This document shows, in pieces, positions 34,073 to 44,881 of a stretch of DNA of 54,328 nt (its first letter is position 1; each line of letters begins with the position of its first letter). The translations under genes were made by a program, and so were the position numbers. The notes beneath the pieces were generated by a model. That model worked only from the letters and a program-made list of their open reading frames with translations. It searched no databases and was not told where the DNA came from. The stretch lies in contig KZ111142.1 of NCBI GenBank assembly GCA_002077045.2, forward strand, positions 1,811,563 to 1,865,890, in the 5' to 3' direction. The stretch comes from Rachicladosporium sp. CCFEE 5018. Lineage: Eukaryota > Ascomycota > Dothideomycetes > Cladosporiales > Cladosporiaceae.

Positions 34073-36058
34073 GTGAGGAGGGCCGACTGCGACTACGACC
34101 AAGATGCTGCGTCATCTCTGCGCGGCTCTGGTCCTGGACATACCATTTGTCGGAGCGATCGTACAGATCACGAAAGAGCTCGAAGTCCTCGAACATGGGC
34201 CTCTTGTGACTATGCTGCAGCACAGAGAACGTACGCTGATTGGCAAACAGACGGCAATGGCACTTATGCCAAGTTCTCCGTGCCATGCAGCGGCGAGTGT
34301 AGTACTGGAGCGGACTCGGCTGACGCGTCCCTTGTACGTGTTCACGTCAAATGCGAGAGGCACTAGGACTTGGTGCACCATACGTCTTTGGTCCATACAT
34401 ACTAACATTGTGTTGTCTGCCTTAGGTCTTCGAGCTTCAGATCATACCCGCACGGGACTATGGTACTTCTGCCGTCAGTCTCAATGGCGAAGTGCTAGAT
34501 CTTTCACCGGCGGGGCCCGGGCCCTTCCCTAAGATCGCGATTGCTGCCAGCGATACAGCGGGCGGCACAGATCATCGTCTTGATATCAGCTACGTTCATG
34601 ACCTCGTTCGGCCGCGGTACCCACCGAACGGTCTCCTCGAGGCTCTACTACTAGAGCTTTCGTTTATGGTCCCCGCGGTAAACGATAATCTAGCGAAGAG
34701 TCCAGCCTTTACCGCAATGCTTGAGACAGTCCCGCAGTCCAGGCTCAAGCAACTCACAATGCGGAACGCAGCACAGGCAGTCGAGTTAGGTAGCCTGCTT
34801 AGGACTCATGAGATGAACGAGGCATGCGCTGACGATGATGCGTGTGATCTGGATTTCGGAGAGCTTTCAGACCAGCGTATCTTCAACGACGAGATTGCTT
34901 CGCTAAGGCTGCTGGAGGCAGAGGTAAAGGACCTTGAGATTGAAATCGCAGCCCGAAAGCGCACCATTTCGGAACTTCTTAGTGCTGGTCGCGGTCGCGT
35001 GCTGCCAGACATCTACTCGAGCATTGCGAAGGACTGCTCTGTGCGGCTAAGACGATCACTCAACGGCTCGGAGAGCAGATCTGCCAAGCCGGTGGCGTAT
35101 CAGGGTATGCTGGCATGCAGGACATGCGGAAGCAGAAGCCCTCACTATCCAGCAGTAGAGTGCAGCGTCAGCGACACGCGTGCAACTGTACCTACGACAA
35201 GGACGGGAATCGCCTCCCACAAATCCGAAAGGGGCTCAGCCAGCTGTCTTACCGGTCCACTTGACACAGGACAACTCAGACGCGACAGTCCAGCTGACGA
35301 GCAGGGTTAAGTGTATGCTGGCTGCGGTTGCTACTGCCCTGGGCTTGAAAGCGCTTTGCGCGTTCATTCGTTATAAGTGCATGTCCTTGCGCTGCCGAGT
35401 CGAGCGTGCTGCTAACAAAGAAGAACGTCGCAATGCGCGAGCGTACCGCCAGGCAACGCGAAGGGCTTTGATGCGGCGGCGGTCGGATGGCTTCCTGGAC
35501 AAGATCAGCTGTTTCCGCGCGCCTCCCGTGCCACGAATCGAAGACTACGAAGAGAAGCGTGCACTAATCCTGCAAGATGCCTTCGTAGAGCAGCTTTGTG
35601 ACCTGGAGAAAGCTGAGAAGGGTGAAGTCATGGAGGCAGAGATCAGAGAGCTTCGGCATGCCCACGAGATCGTGGCCAGTCTGGTGCACAGAGGAGAGGG
35701 GATGTACGATCTTATGACTCCGATAACTGATCCGCCTCCACCGCTGGTACCACTACCATTCACACCTGCATCTCGGAGTCGAGCAAGCACCGCCACGCTA
35801 CCATCTTACAACTCAGAGAGCTTACGGGATTACTCATCCACGCCCGAACTCTCGTCAGGCTCGTCAGACACCGCAAGCGTGGTCGACGGCTTTGCACACT
35901 ACGCTCCTATGTTCTCGGAACGCGAACAGCAGACAAGATGCTCTTCGACGACCACGAGTAGCGCACGGTCACGGTACACGCCTACGAGTAGTGTTTTGGA
36001 TGTGGCGCCGAGGGCTAGTGAGGACACATTGAGGACTAGACAGAGCCCGGACTCCTGA
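34073..36058 (+). CDS. Conserved fungal single-pass transmembrane protein, function unknown
   Basis: At least three exons. One ends at 34,333, and a 92-nt intron (34,334-34,425, GTACGT..TACTAAC..TTAG) keeps phase into 34,426 onward. A further join or frameshift near 35,090-35,180 leads to the last exon ending at 36,058. The N-terminal part has several cysteines (VPCSGECS), suggesting a lumenal or extracellular face. A coiled coil follows (LEAEVKDLEIEIAARKRTISELL). A membrane segment (CMLAAVATALGLKALCAFI) then leads into a strongly basic cytosolic helix (EERRNARAYRQATRRALMRRR). The tail is Pro/Ser-rich with LPSYNSE, VVDGF and SSVLDVAPR. This tail pattern is common in Dothideomycete hypothetical proteins, without known function. 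The start and signal peptide are unresolved; the middle join could be a real lesion. Confidence 0.6.
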
Positions 36059-37195
36059 ACTGTTGAGAAGAACAGTGGTGAGAGTACTAATGATGGGAAT
36101 GAGAGTATATTAATCTAGCGAAGAGCGAAACGCATGGTGTTCATTGGAGGCTGGTTCTGGGCTGTGGCGTCTGGACGGAGGAGGGCTTTTGTGGATGGTC
36201 GCCCGAGCATCATGGTTGTGCTATCTATATCATATGTATACAAGAACAAACCCAAAATGGCGGCGGCGCGACCCTACCTGCCAGGCAATCTTGGTGGAAT
36301 AAGCTAATCATTGCACTGTACAATACCAACGTTGAATCTTGGCGGAGCTCGATCACAGACCACGGTGACTCGCATTGGTCAATAGATCCAACATCAACCT
36401 ATGCTCATCCTGTCAAAACCAACACGGAGCCTGGTGCCTGAAGTGACTCCTATACTAGCTGCATGACACACAAACTAATACAGCTCCGCATACACCTGTA
36501 GGGCAAGCCGGTGTTCACGACTGCGCCTTCCGGCGCGGAGAGACCAGCTCAAATAGCGAAGGTTCATGGGCAGCTTGGGCAAAGCTACCGCAATTTACCT
36601 GACTCGTTTCTCGCGTACTGCAAACCTATCCCGCCAAGTTGTTTTGGACAAGAGTTACCCCCGCACAACATTCGCCTGCCGATACGTCGTACGGAGCCAT
36701 TCTCGGCTTCATCTAGGCAGACGAGATGCGCGTTTCGGACACCGCCACGGAGGCAGAGATGCAGGGTTTGATCAGCAGTGTGCGAAAGCAGTACAAGGCA
36801 TCGACAATCTGATTGCCGTGCGAACAAATTGCCCGCGTGCCACCAGAAGTCCGAGCGGCCGCAATCTCTCCAAGCACCGGTTCGCTCGCCTCTATACAAA
36901 CATTGAAAGTTTTGCTCGCTGAGACTAATCTATGCGGGATTCTACTTGACATCAGTTTCTCGACTCTCATGTGACTGCAACGCGCTTGAGTCCAAGAGGT
37001 CAGAGAAGCTGTACCATGCCACGTCTGAGCCCCAACTCTTTCAACGAAGGTCTATCAGCGCTCGATGGATCAGAGGGAAAATCAAGCATCAAGACCCTTT
37101 GGATATGCCTTCGCTCCGGGTAGGTTTTGCTTTTCTTTGTGGCTAGGATCCCCTGTCGCTTGGGAACCGTCCTCATCAACGTTGATGTGCAACGG
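36059..37195. other. Intergenic, no gene seen
   Basis: About 1.1 kb. Small frames near 36.5-36.9 kb exist on both strands with Arg/Ser-rich translations that look like chance. No repeats noted. Confidence 0.55.
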
Positions 37196-37873
37196 CTATC
37201 GCCCTGTCTCCGCAAATCCTAAGCGCTCGTACACTCGTGGCGAGTAATGTGCTGCGGCATCGAGAAATGTAGGTGTATCACTCTTTGTGCTGCTCGATCT
37301 GCCATTGAAGTAAAGCCGCTGAGTATCCGTTTCCCGTGAGGGTTCTGTGGCTATGATCTGCACCAACGCTCCCTCACATTGGCCGTAACCAAGAGGGGAG
37401 AGAGAACGTGCGCAGAGTCTGCTCAATGAGTCCTCATACTGCCAGGAATGGTAGAGGCCCCTGACTCCAAACCTGGTCCAAGCGCGCAACCACCCCGACC
37501 AGAAGAGCGAGGAGAGAGTCGGTCGCACGTTGGGAGGCCGCCAGCAGACGACAGCGGCCGGTTGATCACTGTCCAGTGGCATCGCTGCGGCGACTGATAC
37601 ACCAATTTTGCGCACAAATCTGATGATACCGAGGTAGAACTCCAGACGACTTGACTCTTTAGGTCCTAGATCCTCATCCGGCGAAGGTGTGGACGCAATC
37701 TTTCGAAGTGGTGACAGCAAGTCCTGCCACCAATTCACTTCCCTATGGACATTAGCCATGTCCCTCGCGCACACTGTCCGACAATCAACCTACCATGCTG
37801 ACCAAAACGCGTTGTAAAGGATTCGAGCCAGCAATTCATCCTCGCTGTTGTGTGTGAGCAGGAAAGAGGCCAT
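37196..37873 (-). pseudogene. Decayed GNAT acetyltransferase paralogue
   Basis: Closely resembles the intact GNAT gene at 41,922-42,764. The start (MASFLLTHNSEDELLARILY) matches MTSFRAAHKSEDELVTRIIY, followed by ANWW-like EVNWWQDLLSPLRKI, FGVRGLYHSWQYEDSL and YSPRVYERLGFAETG. Two lesions are visible. Between the first exon and EVNWW about 14 residues are lost and the frame slips by one across a candidate intron (GTAGGT..ATAG). The acetyl-CoA pyrophosphate-binding motif (Q/R-x-x-G-x-G/A) is replaced by unrelated sequence after IIATEPS. Without that motif it cannot bind acetyl-CoA normally. The C-terminal beta strand region is also cut short. Confidence 0.8.
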
Positions 37874-37885
37874 ATACTTACTCAT

Positions 37886-38572
37886 GCATCTAGTCTTCTA
37901 TAAGCACGTCAGCCGATGAACGCACGCTAGATCTAACGATGGTACGGCGCGTAGCAATACCTACATTTGCAGTTCGAGAGACTCACAGGCGTGAAACTGG
38001 TATGCTGTTTGCAAGCGAATCATTACAGCAATCATTAGCGTGAAGCGCCTCGAGTGAGTTACCTTCATGTCTCCGAAGGTTGCACGGTCCCACGATACGA
38101 CCTAACCAATCGCATCAAGCAAAATGCTGCTCCTGTGCCCCTTGCCCACGAGATTGCTCAATGTTGTGCCAAGATAATCTTGGCAAGCACTTCGGCGCAT
38201 GTCAGTCTTTTATCTGACTGCAACTGTTTTGGCTTTGGTGAGCCTCCATTTCGCTTCGTTCGACTTTGGCTAAACCCTGGTTGTGAAAAGAATGTGCGTG
38301 CACGCGCCTTTTTCTCTTCAGCCCCAGGACGCTACCAGGGGTTTGCAGTGTCATCCCTGGCCAGACACTGCATTAGCAATGACCTTGGCCCCGAGTATGA
38401 ACGAAGGATTCGATCGTGACGTAAGCGGTGACTTCATTCGGCTAACTTAAGTGCTGCATAGATAGAATGCTTCACAAGATCAGGCTGGTACATTCTTGAC
38501 GTTGCTCATTCCGTTTGTCGCTTTCTCTCTGGCTTTCCGCAATACAGATTGCAACAGCGTGGTACGCTTCGC
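37886..38572. other. Intergenic, no gene seen
   Basis: About 690 bases between two divergently oriented relics. An open frame at 38,054-38,419 has no recognisable feature. Confidence 0.5.
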
Positions 38573-39432
38573 ATGGCAAGTGCGATGCACACGTCCCTCC
38601 CGTCCGCGCTGCAATTTCTGCCACTCGCGTTCTTGGCATCCTCCACGTCAGCAGACGACTGCTACTGGCGCAGCCAGAATATCATCAACAATGTCACCGG
38701 CTGGTTCGCGTGTAACAACACCCAAGTCAAGCCTGGCGGTGCCCAGCTCTGCTGCCTAAATGGCGCCCAATGCGGCGAGGATTCCCTCTGCTATATGCCC
38801 GGAGGCACGGGTGGTGACGAGTGGATCGTAGATGAGTGCACTGATAGGACATATGGCGACCCGGTTTGCAGGGGCAGCTGCAGTAACTATCACAAAGAGC
38901 CCTCCCAGAGTCTTTAGAAGCAGCTGATGCTGAGTGATGTTGTGCTATAGCGGGCGATTACCAGCCGTGGATCTTCTACAATGCGACGGCGTCAAAGTGG
39001 CAGTGTTGTGGCAATAGTGCATGTGGGATCGTCACCTCCACCGAGCAGTTTCAGGCCATCACGCCAACTCAGTGGACTGCTGTGACCTCTGTGTAGACGA
39101 GCTCGAGCGCGGCATCGGGTACGGCTTTCCCCCGGATTTCATCTGGCGTATCTTCGACCTCCAATGCATCGACAAGCGCGAGTACCAGCAGCATTGCTTC
39201 CCCCAATAGCAACAACAGCAGCAACAATAGTGGCGGCGGTCTCAGCACAGGCGCGTAAGCAGGGATAGGGGTTGGCTGCGCAGTGGCTGGCACAGGGATC
39301 CTTATAGCAATAGTGCTCTGGATCTCGCGCAGTAGGAAGAGTGTAATTGAAAAGCAGGACGGCGAGTCCCGATAGCAGAGCCAGCAGCAGCAAAGCACAA
39401 TGCCGACACCTCAAAGTGCTGCAAGGTATTAA
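38573..39432 (+). pseudogene. Cys-rich secreted/membrane-anchored protein with premature TAG
   Basis: Exon one runs from an ATG at 38,573 to 38,882; a 68-nt intron (GTAACT..CTATAG) joins it in phase to 38,951 onward. The product has a signal peptide (hydrophobic ALQFLPLAFLASSTSA), then a Cys-rich domain with C-C pairs (QLCCLNGAQC, LCYMPGG, DECTDRTYG, QCCGNSACG) of a kind common in fungal secreted proteins. A TAG at 39,094-39,096 then ends the chain. Past it, in the same frame, the expected architecture continues: a Ser/Asn/Thr-rich stalk, a Gly-rich membrane helix (AGIGVGCAVAG... to LWI) and a basic cytosolic start, with further stops at 39,256, 39,373 and 39,430. So an ancestral type I membrane protein now encodes at most a soluble secreted fragment. 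Confidence 0.75.
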
Positions 39433-40104
39433 TATGAACATGCAGGTATGCACGGCGGAGCAGCTGCTGGCGCTGGTTTCCACAGCCTAGTATGGCGATC
39501 GTGCAGGAGCCGAAGCCGCTGTAGTCTCCGCAGAAATTGCGAGGCTCACTAACGAGTCCGCAGGAACTTCCAGGGAATATGTAGAAGTGTTTGGTATTAC
39601 CTGGTCGTTGAGCGAAAATAGTTCTGGGCGGTGGACTTGGCCTGCCGATGCCCGTGTGACATTCAGAGCAGCTTACATCTTTCGTGACCAGGGGGCGCTG
39701 CTGCCACCGAGCGATCAGGACTCATGCTCGCTCAACACGTTCCATTTTCGTAGAGTACCACTTAATTTACCGCCTCGAGACGTGATACTCGTATTCAAGG
39801 CTATTTGATTGCAAGGCTGTTATTGATATCGTTACCGCATCCCTCGCTATGGTTAAACCTTTCACGATGGCTTCGGCAAGCCATAGCGCCTGACCAGCAA
39901 GGCACTACATGTTGCGACGTGACAAGGTCCCGGACGTTGTAATGGAGGCTTACCAAAGACGGACACAGAACGGAATATACCACACGAGCCTCGCGTGCAA
40001 GGAAGCCTGTATCCTCCAGATGATATGTTAACAATCGTCCACCTTTCCTACGACTCTTTTCTCTCGGTCTTAGTCCACTGCCCTCACTTAGCTAACATAT
40101 AGGC
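39433..40104. other. Intergenic, no gene seen
   Basis: About 670 bases. The first 250 bases may be the decayed cytosolic tail of the upstream relic. At 40,091-40,102 a CTAAC followed by ATAG looks like the end of an intron belonging to the hydrolase relic. Confidence 0.45.
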
Positions 40105-40814
40105 ATGCATCCTCTCGAATAGCTTATCCCAATCGCTTCCTCCGTCTCGCTCCACACCATCTTGACAGCGCCAGCGGAAACTCCACCCACCAACCCAGTG
40201 GTCGTACTACTCCACTTCTGGGGCGGCTCAAACCACACCTACCAAACCCTCATCACCCATCTCAGCCGCGACTTTCCCATCCTCGTTCCTTCGTTACGAG
40301 GCTGGGGTACCTCGTCCAGACCTCCGGACGCCGAAGCGTATCGCACAGCAGACTGTGCAACCGACATCATCGCCCTCCTTCACACCCTCAGCTCTGATTA
40401 TCCAGAAATGTTCGCGAATGGTGTAATCTTGGTTGGGCACTCTATGGGAGCCAAGATAGCTCAGTTCGTGCTCACACAAAAAGACCAGCTTCGGTCTTTC
40501 GTGAGGATCGAAGGCTTGGTACTCCTAGCTCCGGCGCCAGTGGGCAGTTCCAGCTTACCTCCCGCAATGAAAGAGCAGCAAGTCACGCATCCGATACCGC
40601 TGCATCCGCCGAGTTCGTGGCGCGGAACGTCTTGCCTGGGACCCCCGGCGCCGTTGACGATACTATAGTTGAGGAATTGGTGACGGATGCTATAGCAGGA
40701 TCAAAGGGGGCCACAGTCGCGCATATTTCCTACGCTAGCAGCACGCTGCTCTGTTGGCATCCCATTTCTGCAGTACGTGTTCTTCCTCAACACTACAGTA
40801 GATGCTTACGCTGA
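40105..40814 (+). pseudogene. Alpha/beta hydrolase relic
   Basis: A frame from an ATG at 40,105 meets a TAG at 40,120-40,122, then runs open with clear alpha/beta hydrolase features. These are the oxyanion-hole strand VVVLLHFWGG, the RGWGTS loop, and the nucleophile elbow GHSMG at about codon 114 counted from the ATG. Near 40,580 the family-like sequence jumps to another frame (ASDTAASAEFVARNVL through VDDTIVEELVTDAI), a one-base slip with no room for an intron. The C-terminal part carrying the catalytic Asp/His is absent. It would be inactive. The TAG sits where a Gln (CAG) would read through. Confidence 0.82.
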
Positions 40815-41921
40815 TGCACTTGCACGTGCGCACAGCATTTGCATGCAAATGGACGTGAGCGCGGGACTTGGTAAGCGGAAGGCTCTCAGGGGTTACATCT
40901 ATCAGCGCCGATTCCAAGAGGTCAGTCCGATCATGCACCCAACAGCGACCGTGCGCTTCTCCTCGGTATGCTATCTCAAACATGTTCTAAGCTCTCCATG
41001 GTCATACCGTTCCACCCTTTGGAGCCGTTCTACGAGGTTCTTATATCCAGCTATGCCATAACGGCGTTCAGTGAAGCCTGGGCAATCGGATCTTTCCTTG
41101 CGATTGCGTGCAATTCCGACACCCGTATCCTTAGGAATTTGGCGCCGATCGCTGGTCAGATGTGGTATGTGCGCTGTGCACTTGCACTAGCCGGAATCAC
41201 TCTGATTCTCCGCGATTATGCTATTCATACTAGCATCACCATCGCCAAAGTTGTCTCCTAAATACGAATGACCCTCCTACCCGTGGTTCTCATTCCCAAG
41301 GTCTAATTCAACTGGAACACCCGACTACTCGCCATCAGCGGTTTTGCGACCCGTTTCTGCCCCGCTGGAGCCTTGATTGGACATAATAATTTTTTACCAA
41401 GACTCACTGACTACTCAATGTTGCCCTGAGCATACACTGTACCGGCGATCTGGATCAACTCATCATGAATGACTTGATCACTGCTTGCATCTCGCCCATG
41501 CAGCCGGTGCTCAGAGATCTGCGAAGTGGCGCGACCGCACTGAAGCTCTCAACACGGTCGCAGCAGGCAAGCAGATCTGACTGACTTTGGAACGCGAGAA
41601 CCTGTCTACACCGACTTCTACAAAGCTGTTGAGATGGCTTGAGGATTGTCCGCGATTAGTCGGAAAGATCCATGGAAGGATAAGGATGTTGGGACTGGGG
41701 GGTGAATGTGGACTGATGTTACAGGTACAATGGTAACTAGCAGGTTTTTTATCTGGGGGTACAAGACTCTGCAAATCGGTGCGTGTGACCGAGCATCGCA
41801 AATCAACAGGCTGTGAAGCACGTAGGGCTGCGTTTACGGAAGGCACTGACCTTTCAAGAGCATTTACTTGTATTTCTCCCTCTCTCTCTCTCTTCTCTCT
41901 GTCGTAGCAAAGGTTGGAGGG
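40815..41921. other. Intergenic; one hydrophobic open frame
   Basis: An open frame at 40,968-41,261 (97 codons) contains a hydrophobic C-terminal half but no family I know. The 3' half of the stretch lies downstream of the intact GNAT gene and includes a CT microsatellite at about 41,877-41,900. No other structure was seen. Confidence 0.45.
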
Positions 41922-42764
41922 CTACATTTGTTCATCGCCTTCACAGATCATCGCCCAAACGGTATGCCCTCTAGCCCTCTCGTCCTCCTCCTTCCGAGTG
42001 AAAGCCCGCCCATCCCGCAAACCGTTCTCATCAACGTCCAGCCGCATCTGCTTCGATGCGATCACGCTGAAACCAACGCGCTCGTAGACTTTCACCGCAT
42101 AACCAGTAGCGGTATCCAGCAAAGCAGGCACTGTCGGAAACCGCTCACGATGTCGCTTGACCTCCGAAATCAGTAACTTCTCTGCATGTCCATGCCCAGC
42201 ATGCTCGGGATCTGTACAAAGTATCCAGACATATCCGCAGTCTTCATGCTGAATGCCGAACTGTGGAAGCGAAGAGGTGTAGAGCGCTTTCGTAAAGTCC
42301 TGGAAGCTCAGCAATCGATGTATCCCTGTGATGCCAAAGCCGAGCACTGCTCTGATGACGCCGGATCGGTATCGAGACCAGAACGACGGCCGGATGCGCG
42401 GAGGAAACCACAAGCATACAGCAACTGGCTTGTCCTGCTCACTCGTCGCGACATTGAGTGACCCGCCCATCACGCGAGTGAGCGCAACAGCGCCGCGATA
42501 CAAACTCAGCCGCGTATGTTCTTGAGGATTCAAAGGTTTGCCACCCTCTACTGTTGCCTTCGGCGCGCTATCAGCTGGGTCGTATGGGTCGAGTATCCGA
42601 AGCGGAGTGGACAGGTTGGACCACCAATTCGCCTCCCTACCTAGGTAAGCAAATGGGTCTTCCAGCCACAGAGAGTAGCCGAACCAAGCTGGACGAAAAG
42701 CGTGATAGATGATGCGGGTTACGAGCTCATCTTCGCTTTTGTGAGCGGCACGAAAGGAAGTCAT
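41922..42764 (-). CDS. GNAT-family N-acetyltransferase
   Basis: A single-exon 280-residue protein with the GNAT fold's cofactor motif A visible as DPEHAGHGHAEKLL (the R/Q-x-x-G-x-G/A pattern, here with His/Gly). The beta-5/alpha-4 end is ALLDTATGYAVKVYERVGF. It begins FRAAHKSEDELVTRIIYHAF, the typical opening of fungal GNATs of about 220-280 residues. It transfers an acetyl group from acetyl-CoA to an amine, but the substrate is not predictable. Its frame is intact, in contrast to its decayed paralogue about 4 kb to the left on the same strand. Confidence 0.88.
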   Translation of the reverse strand: MTSFRAAHKSEDELVTRIIYHAFRPAWFGYSLWLEDPFAYLGREANWWSNLSTPLRILDPYDPADSAPKATVEGGKPLNPQEHTRLSLYRGAVALTRVMGGSLNVATSEQDKPVAVCLWFPPRIRPSFWSRYRSGVIRAVLGFGITGIHRLLSFQDFTKALYTSSLPQFGIQHEDCGYVWILCTDPEHAGHGHAEKLLISEVKRHRERFPTVPALLDTATGYAVKVYERVGFSVIASKQMRLDVDENGLRDGRAFTRKEEDERARGHTVWAMICEGDEQM

Positions 42765-44819
42765 GGCTCACCTTATTTTCAAAGTTGTTCTCTGCCAAAC
42801 TCAGCCCATATAATAATTTTCTCGGGATCTGTCATAGGGCACTGTAACAGCGCGGAAAGGATGCGAACGAACTGGCGAATCGTGACATGTGGGCCAAGGC
42901 CGCTGACCCCACGTGATCCACGAACGATCGTACGCATGCTTCTTGACGCGCCGACCGAGGTGTTTCGCAAAGCGCCGCGCTAAGGGTAGATGACACAGGT
43001 TGTGCCCTGTACAGCATACAGATCGGCGGTAACTTTATGAAGCCGAGTACGAAGTGATTCGATTTCTTCCAGAATTGTCTCCATTTTGGCTGTTTGGGAT
43101 ACGGTCACGAGGGTGCGAGTCTATCGTGCCCGGGTTATATGTCCACACGACAAGGAGTGCCCAGCCTCCATCGCCGCCACCCTCGTGAAGCGGTTCGACA
43201 AGACGGCTTGGAAAGCTGTATGCGCTGTCTTGCGCTAGTCGTGGAGAACCAAGCTTTGGACCAGGATTGCGCATCGGAGAAGGGTGGAAAGAAGGGCAGT
43301 CAAGAGTACCATTTTTAGATTACAAGCTTGTCCAAAGGTGGACTAGCACTCGATCATCCGGAAAGATCGAGTGCTAAAGCGCCAAGATTAGCGCCTGACC
43401 TTTGCTGCAGAGCGCACCCAAGCCGTGATTGGTAGGCACATGCTCGTAAGGTGATTGACAACCCCTGGAATCGTTTCAACTTCTGCACAAGTGAAGGCTA
43501 TATTGTCTCCAAGCTCTGCCAGACACGCCATGGTGCCTGCTACAATTTCGGCTGCAGCTACTGCCTTCTCGTGTCCAGCACCATCGGCATCTTGTGCCAA
43601 GACTATATCATATTCCATACTTCCGTGCGAAGGGGTCGCGATGGCGAAATGGTTGCCCGCCACACGGTCGCCCGCGATTGTCCGACGTGGTTCCGTTACG
43701 GCGAGAGACCACAGTGGCAGACAGGAAAGTCTCGGCCCCTACTTTTGCTCGAGACCTGGAGCGCTCGCTTTCGATTGAAGCACAATAGGGTGCAGTCGTG
43801 CGGCGATAGTACTGCGGGGAAATATCGACCCGGATTGAGTGACGCGAGCTCAAACCTAACGGACGTCTTGCTTGAAGCCTGGTACCCTAAATAATGAGTC
43901 TCTACGTAGAAGTGGTCTGTGTTTAGTGGACCAAAACATAGTGATACACCGCGAAGCATCAAAACCAGCTCCGTGCTCCGATCGAGTGTTCTGCCCTATC
44001 TCGAATTGAGTGCATATCCACGAATGTTGGTGGCGCGCGCCATGGGCCAATCACAATGTTTCTGATCCATTGTATGTGCCCATTCATCACGTTCTTGTTG
44101 GAGATCGCCGCGCAAACCTGCCCATATATGTTGGAGAGGCATGTGACGTCCGTCAGGATCAAACGAGACTGGGCATCTGGGAGGCGGTGACGGTCGTCAC
44201 GCTCGGATGCTGATCACCGCTCGCATTGATGTTGACGGGCTACTCTGAACTGGGTCCTTCCAATTGCTAGCAGATTGAAAATAATTCAGGCGCTCAAGCA
44301 GGCATCAGTAGTGTCTGAGCAAGAAACCTGCGCATGCAAGGCTACGACTCACGCTATTGCGGAGAGACACTCTTGCAGAGCCCATTGGTCGGGTCACCGG
44401 TCGGTTTGGGGTGCCAACCTTTGCGGAGATGCAGCGACGCAATCGCTGCAGTCGGTCGAAGATACAATAGACAACAAAGCTCTGACCTTTCCTTGGAGCT
44501 TCCTGGGAGACTCTAGCGGAAAGACCTCAAGGGAAGGGTCGTATCCAAGCTTCGACCATTCGGGCCTCAACCTTCTAAACCACTTTAAGGCACAAGATTC
44601 GACTGTCAAGCGGTGTGACATAGCCGGCAGTGGCTCGAGACAATCGCTTAAACAGGGATCTTGATTTTCTGAGGTGCAGCAAAGGGTCTGGAACAGGCTG
44701 CGGCTCGCAGACCCACGGGTCTATGTGCGCTATGAACGCGTGTCAGGTTTCCAGCGGTGAGAAGCCTGACCGCTTGCAGGCACTGTCGTTCGGCGTAGCC
44801 GACCTATGGCATGGAATTA
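42765..44819. other. 2-kb stretch without recognisable genes
   Basis: Overlapping short frames on both strands, none with a motif. It contains one perfect 12-bp inverted repeat (43,344-43,376) listed separately. The right end should carry the promoter and perhaps a leader exon of the MYND gene. Confidence 0.5.
43344..43376. repeat. Perfect 12-bp inverted repeat with 9-base loop
   Basis: TAGCACTCGATC and GATCGAGTGCTA flank the loop ATCCGGAAA. The stem is uninterrupted. There is no U-tract or adjacent gene end to make it a terminator. It could be a small hairpin, a protein-binding palindrome or a MITE remnant. Confidence 0.7.
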
Positions 44820-44881
44820 GTGTGCTATCGACATTCCCTCAATCTTGTTATTTTTTCCTTGTCGATGTTTCAACATTTCAG

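Noticed and set aside
43388..43894. Overlapping open frames on both strands near 43.4-43.9 kb as a possible gene
   Set aside because: No motif on either strand, and lengths are what a GC-balanced stretch gives by chance.
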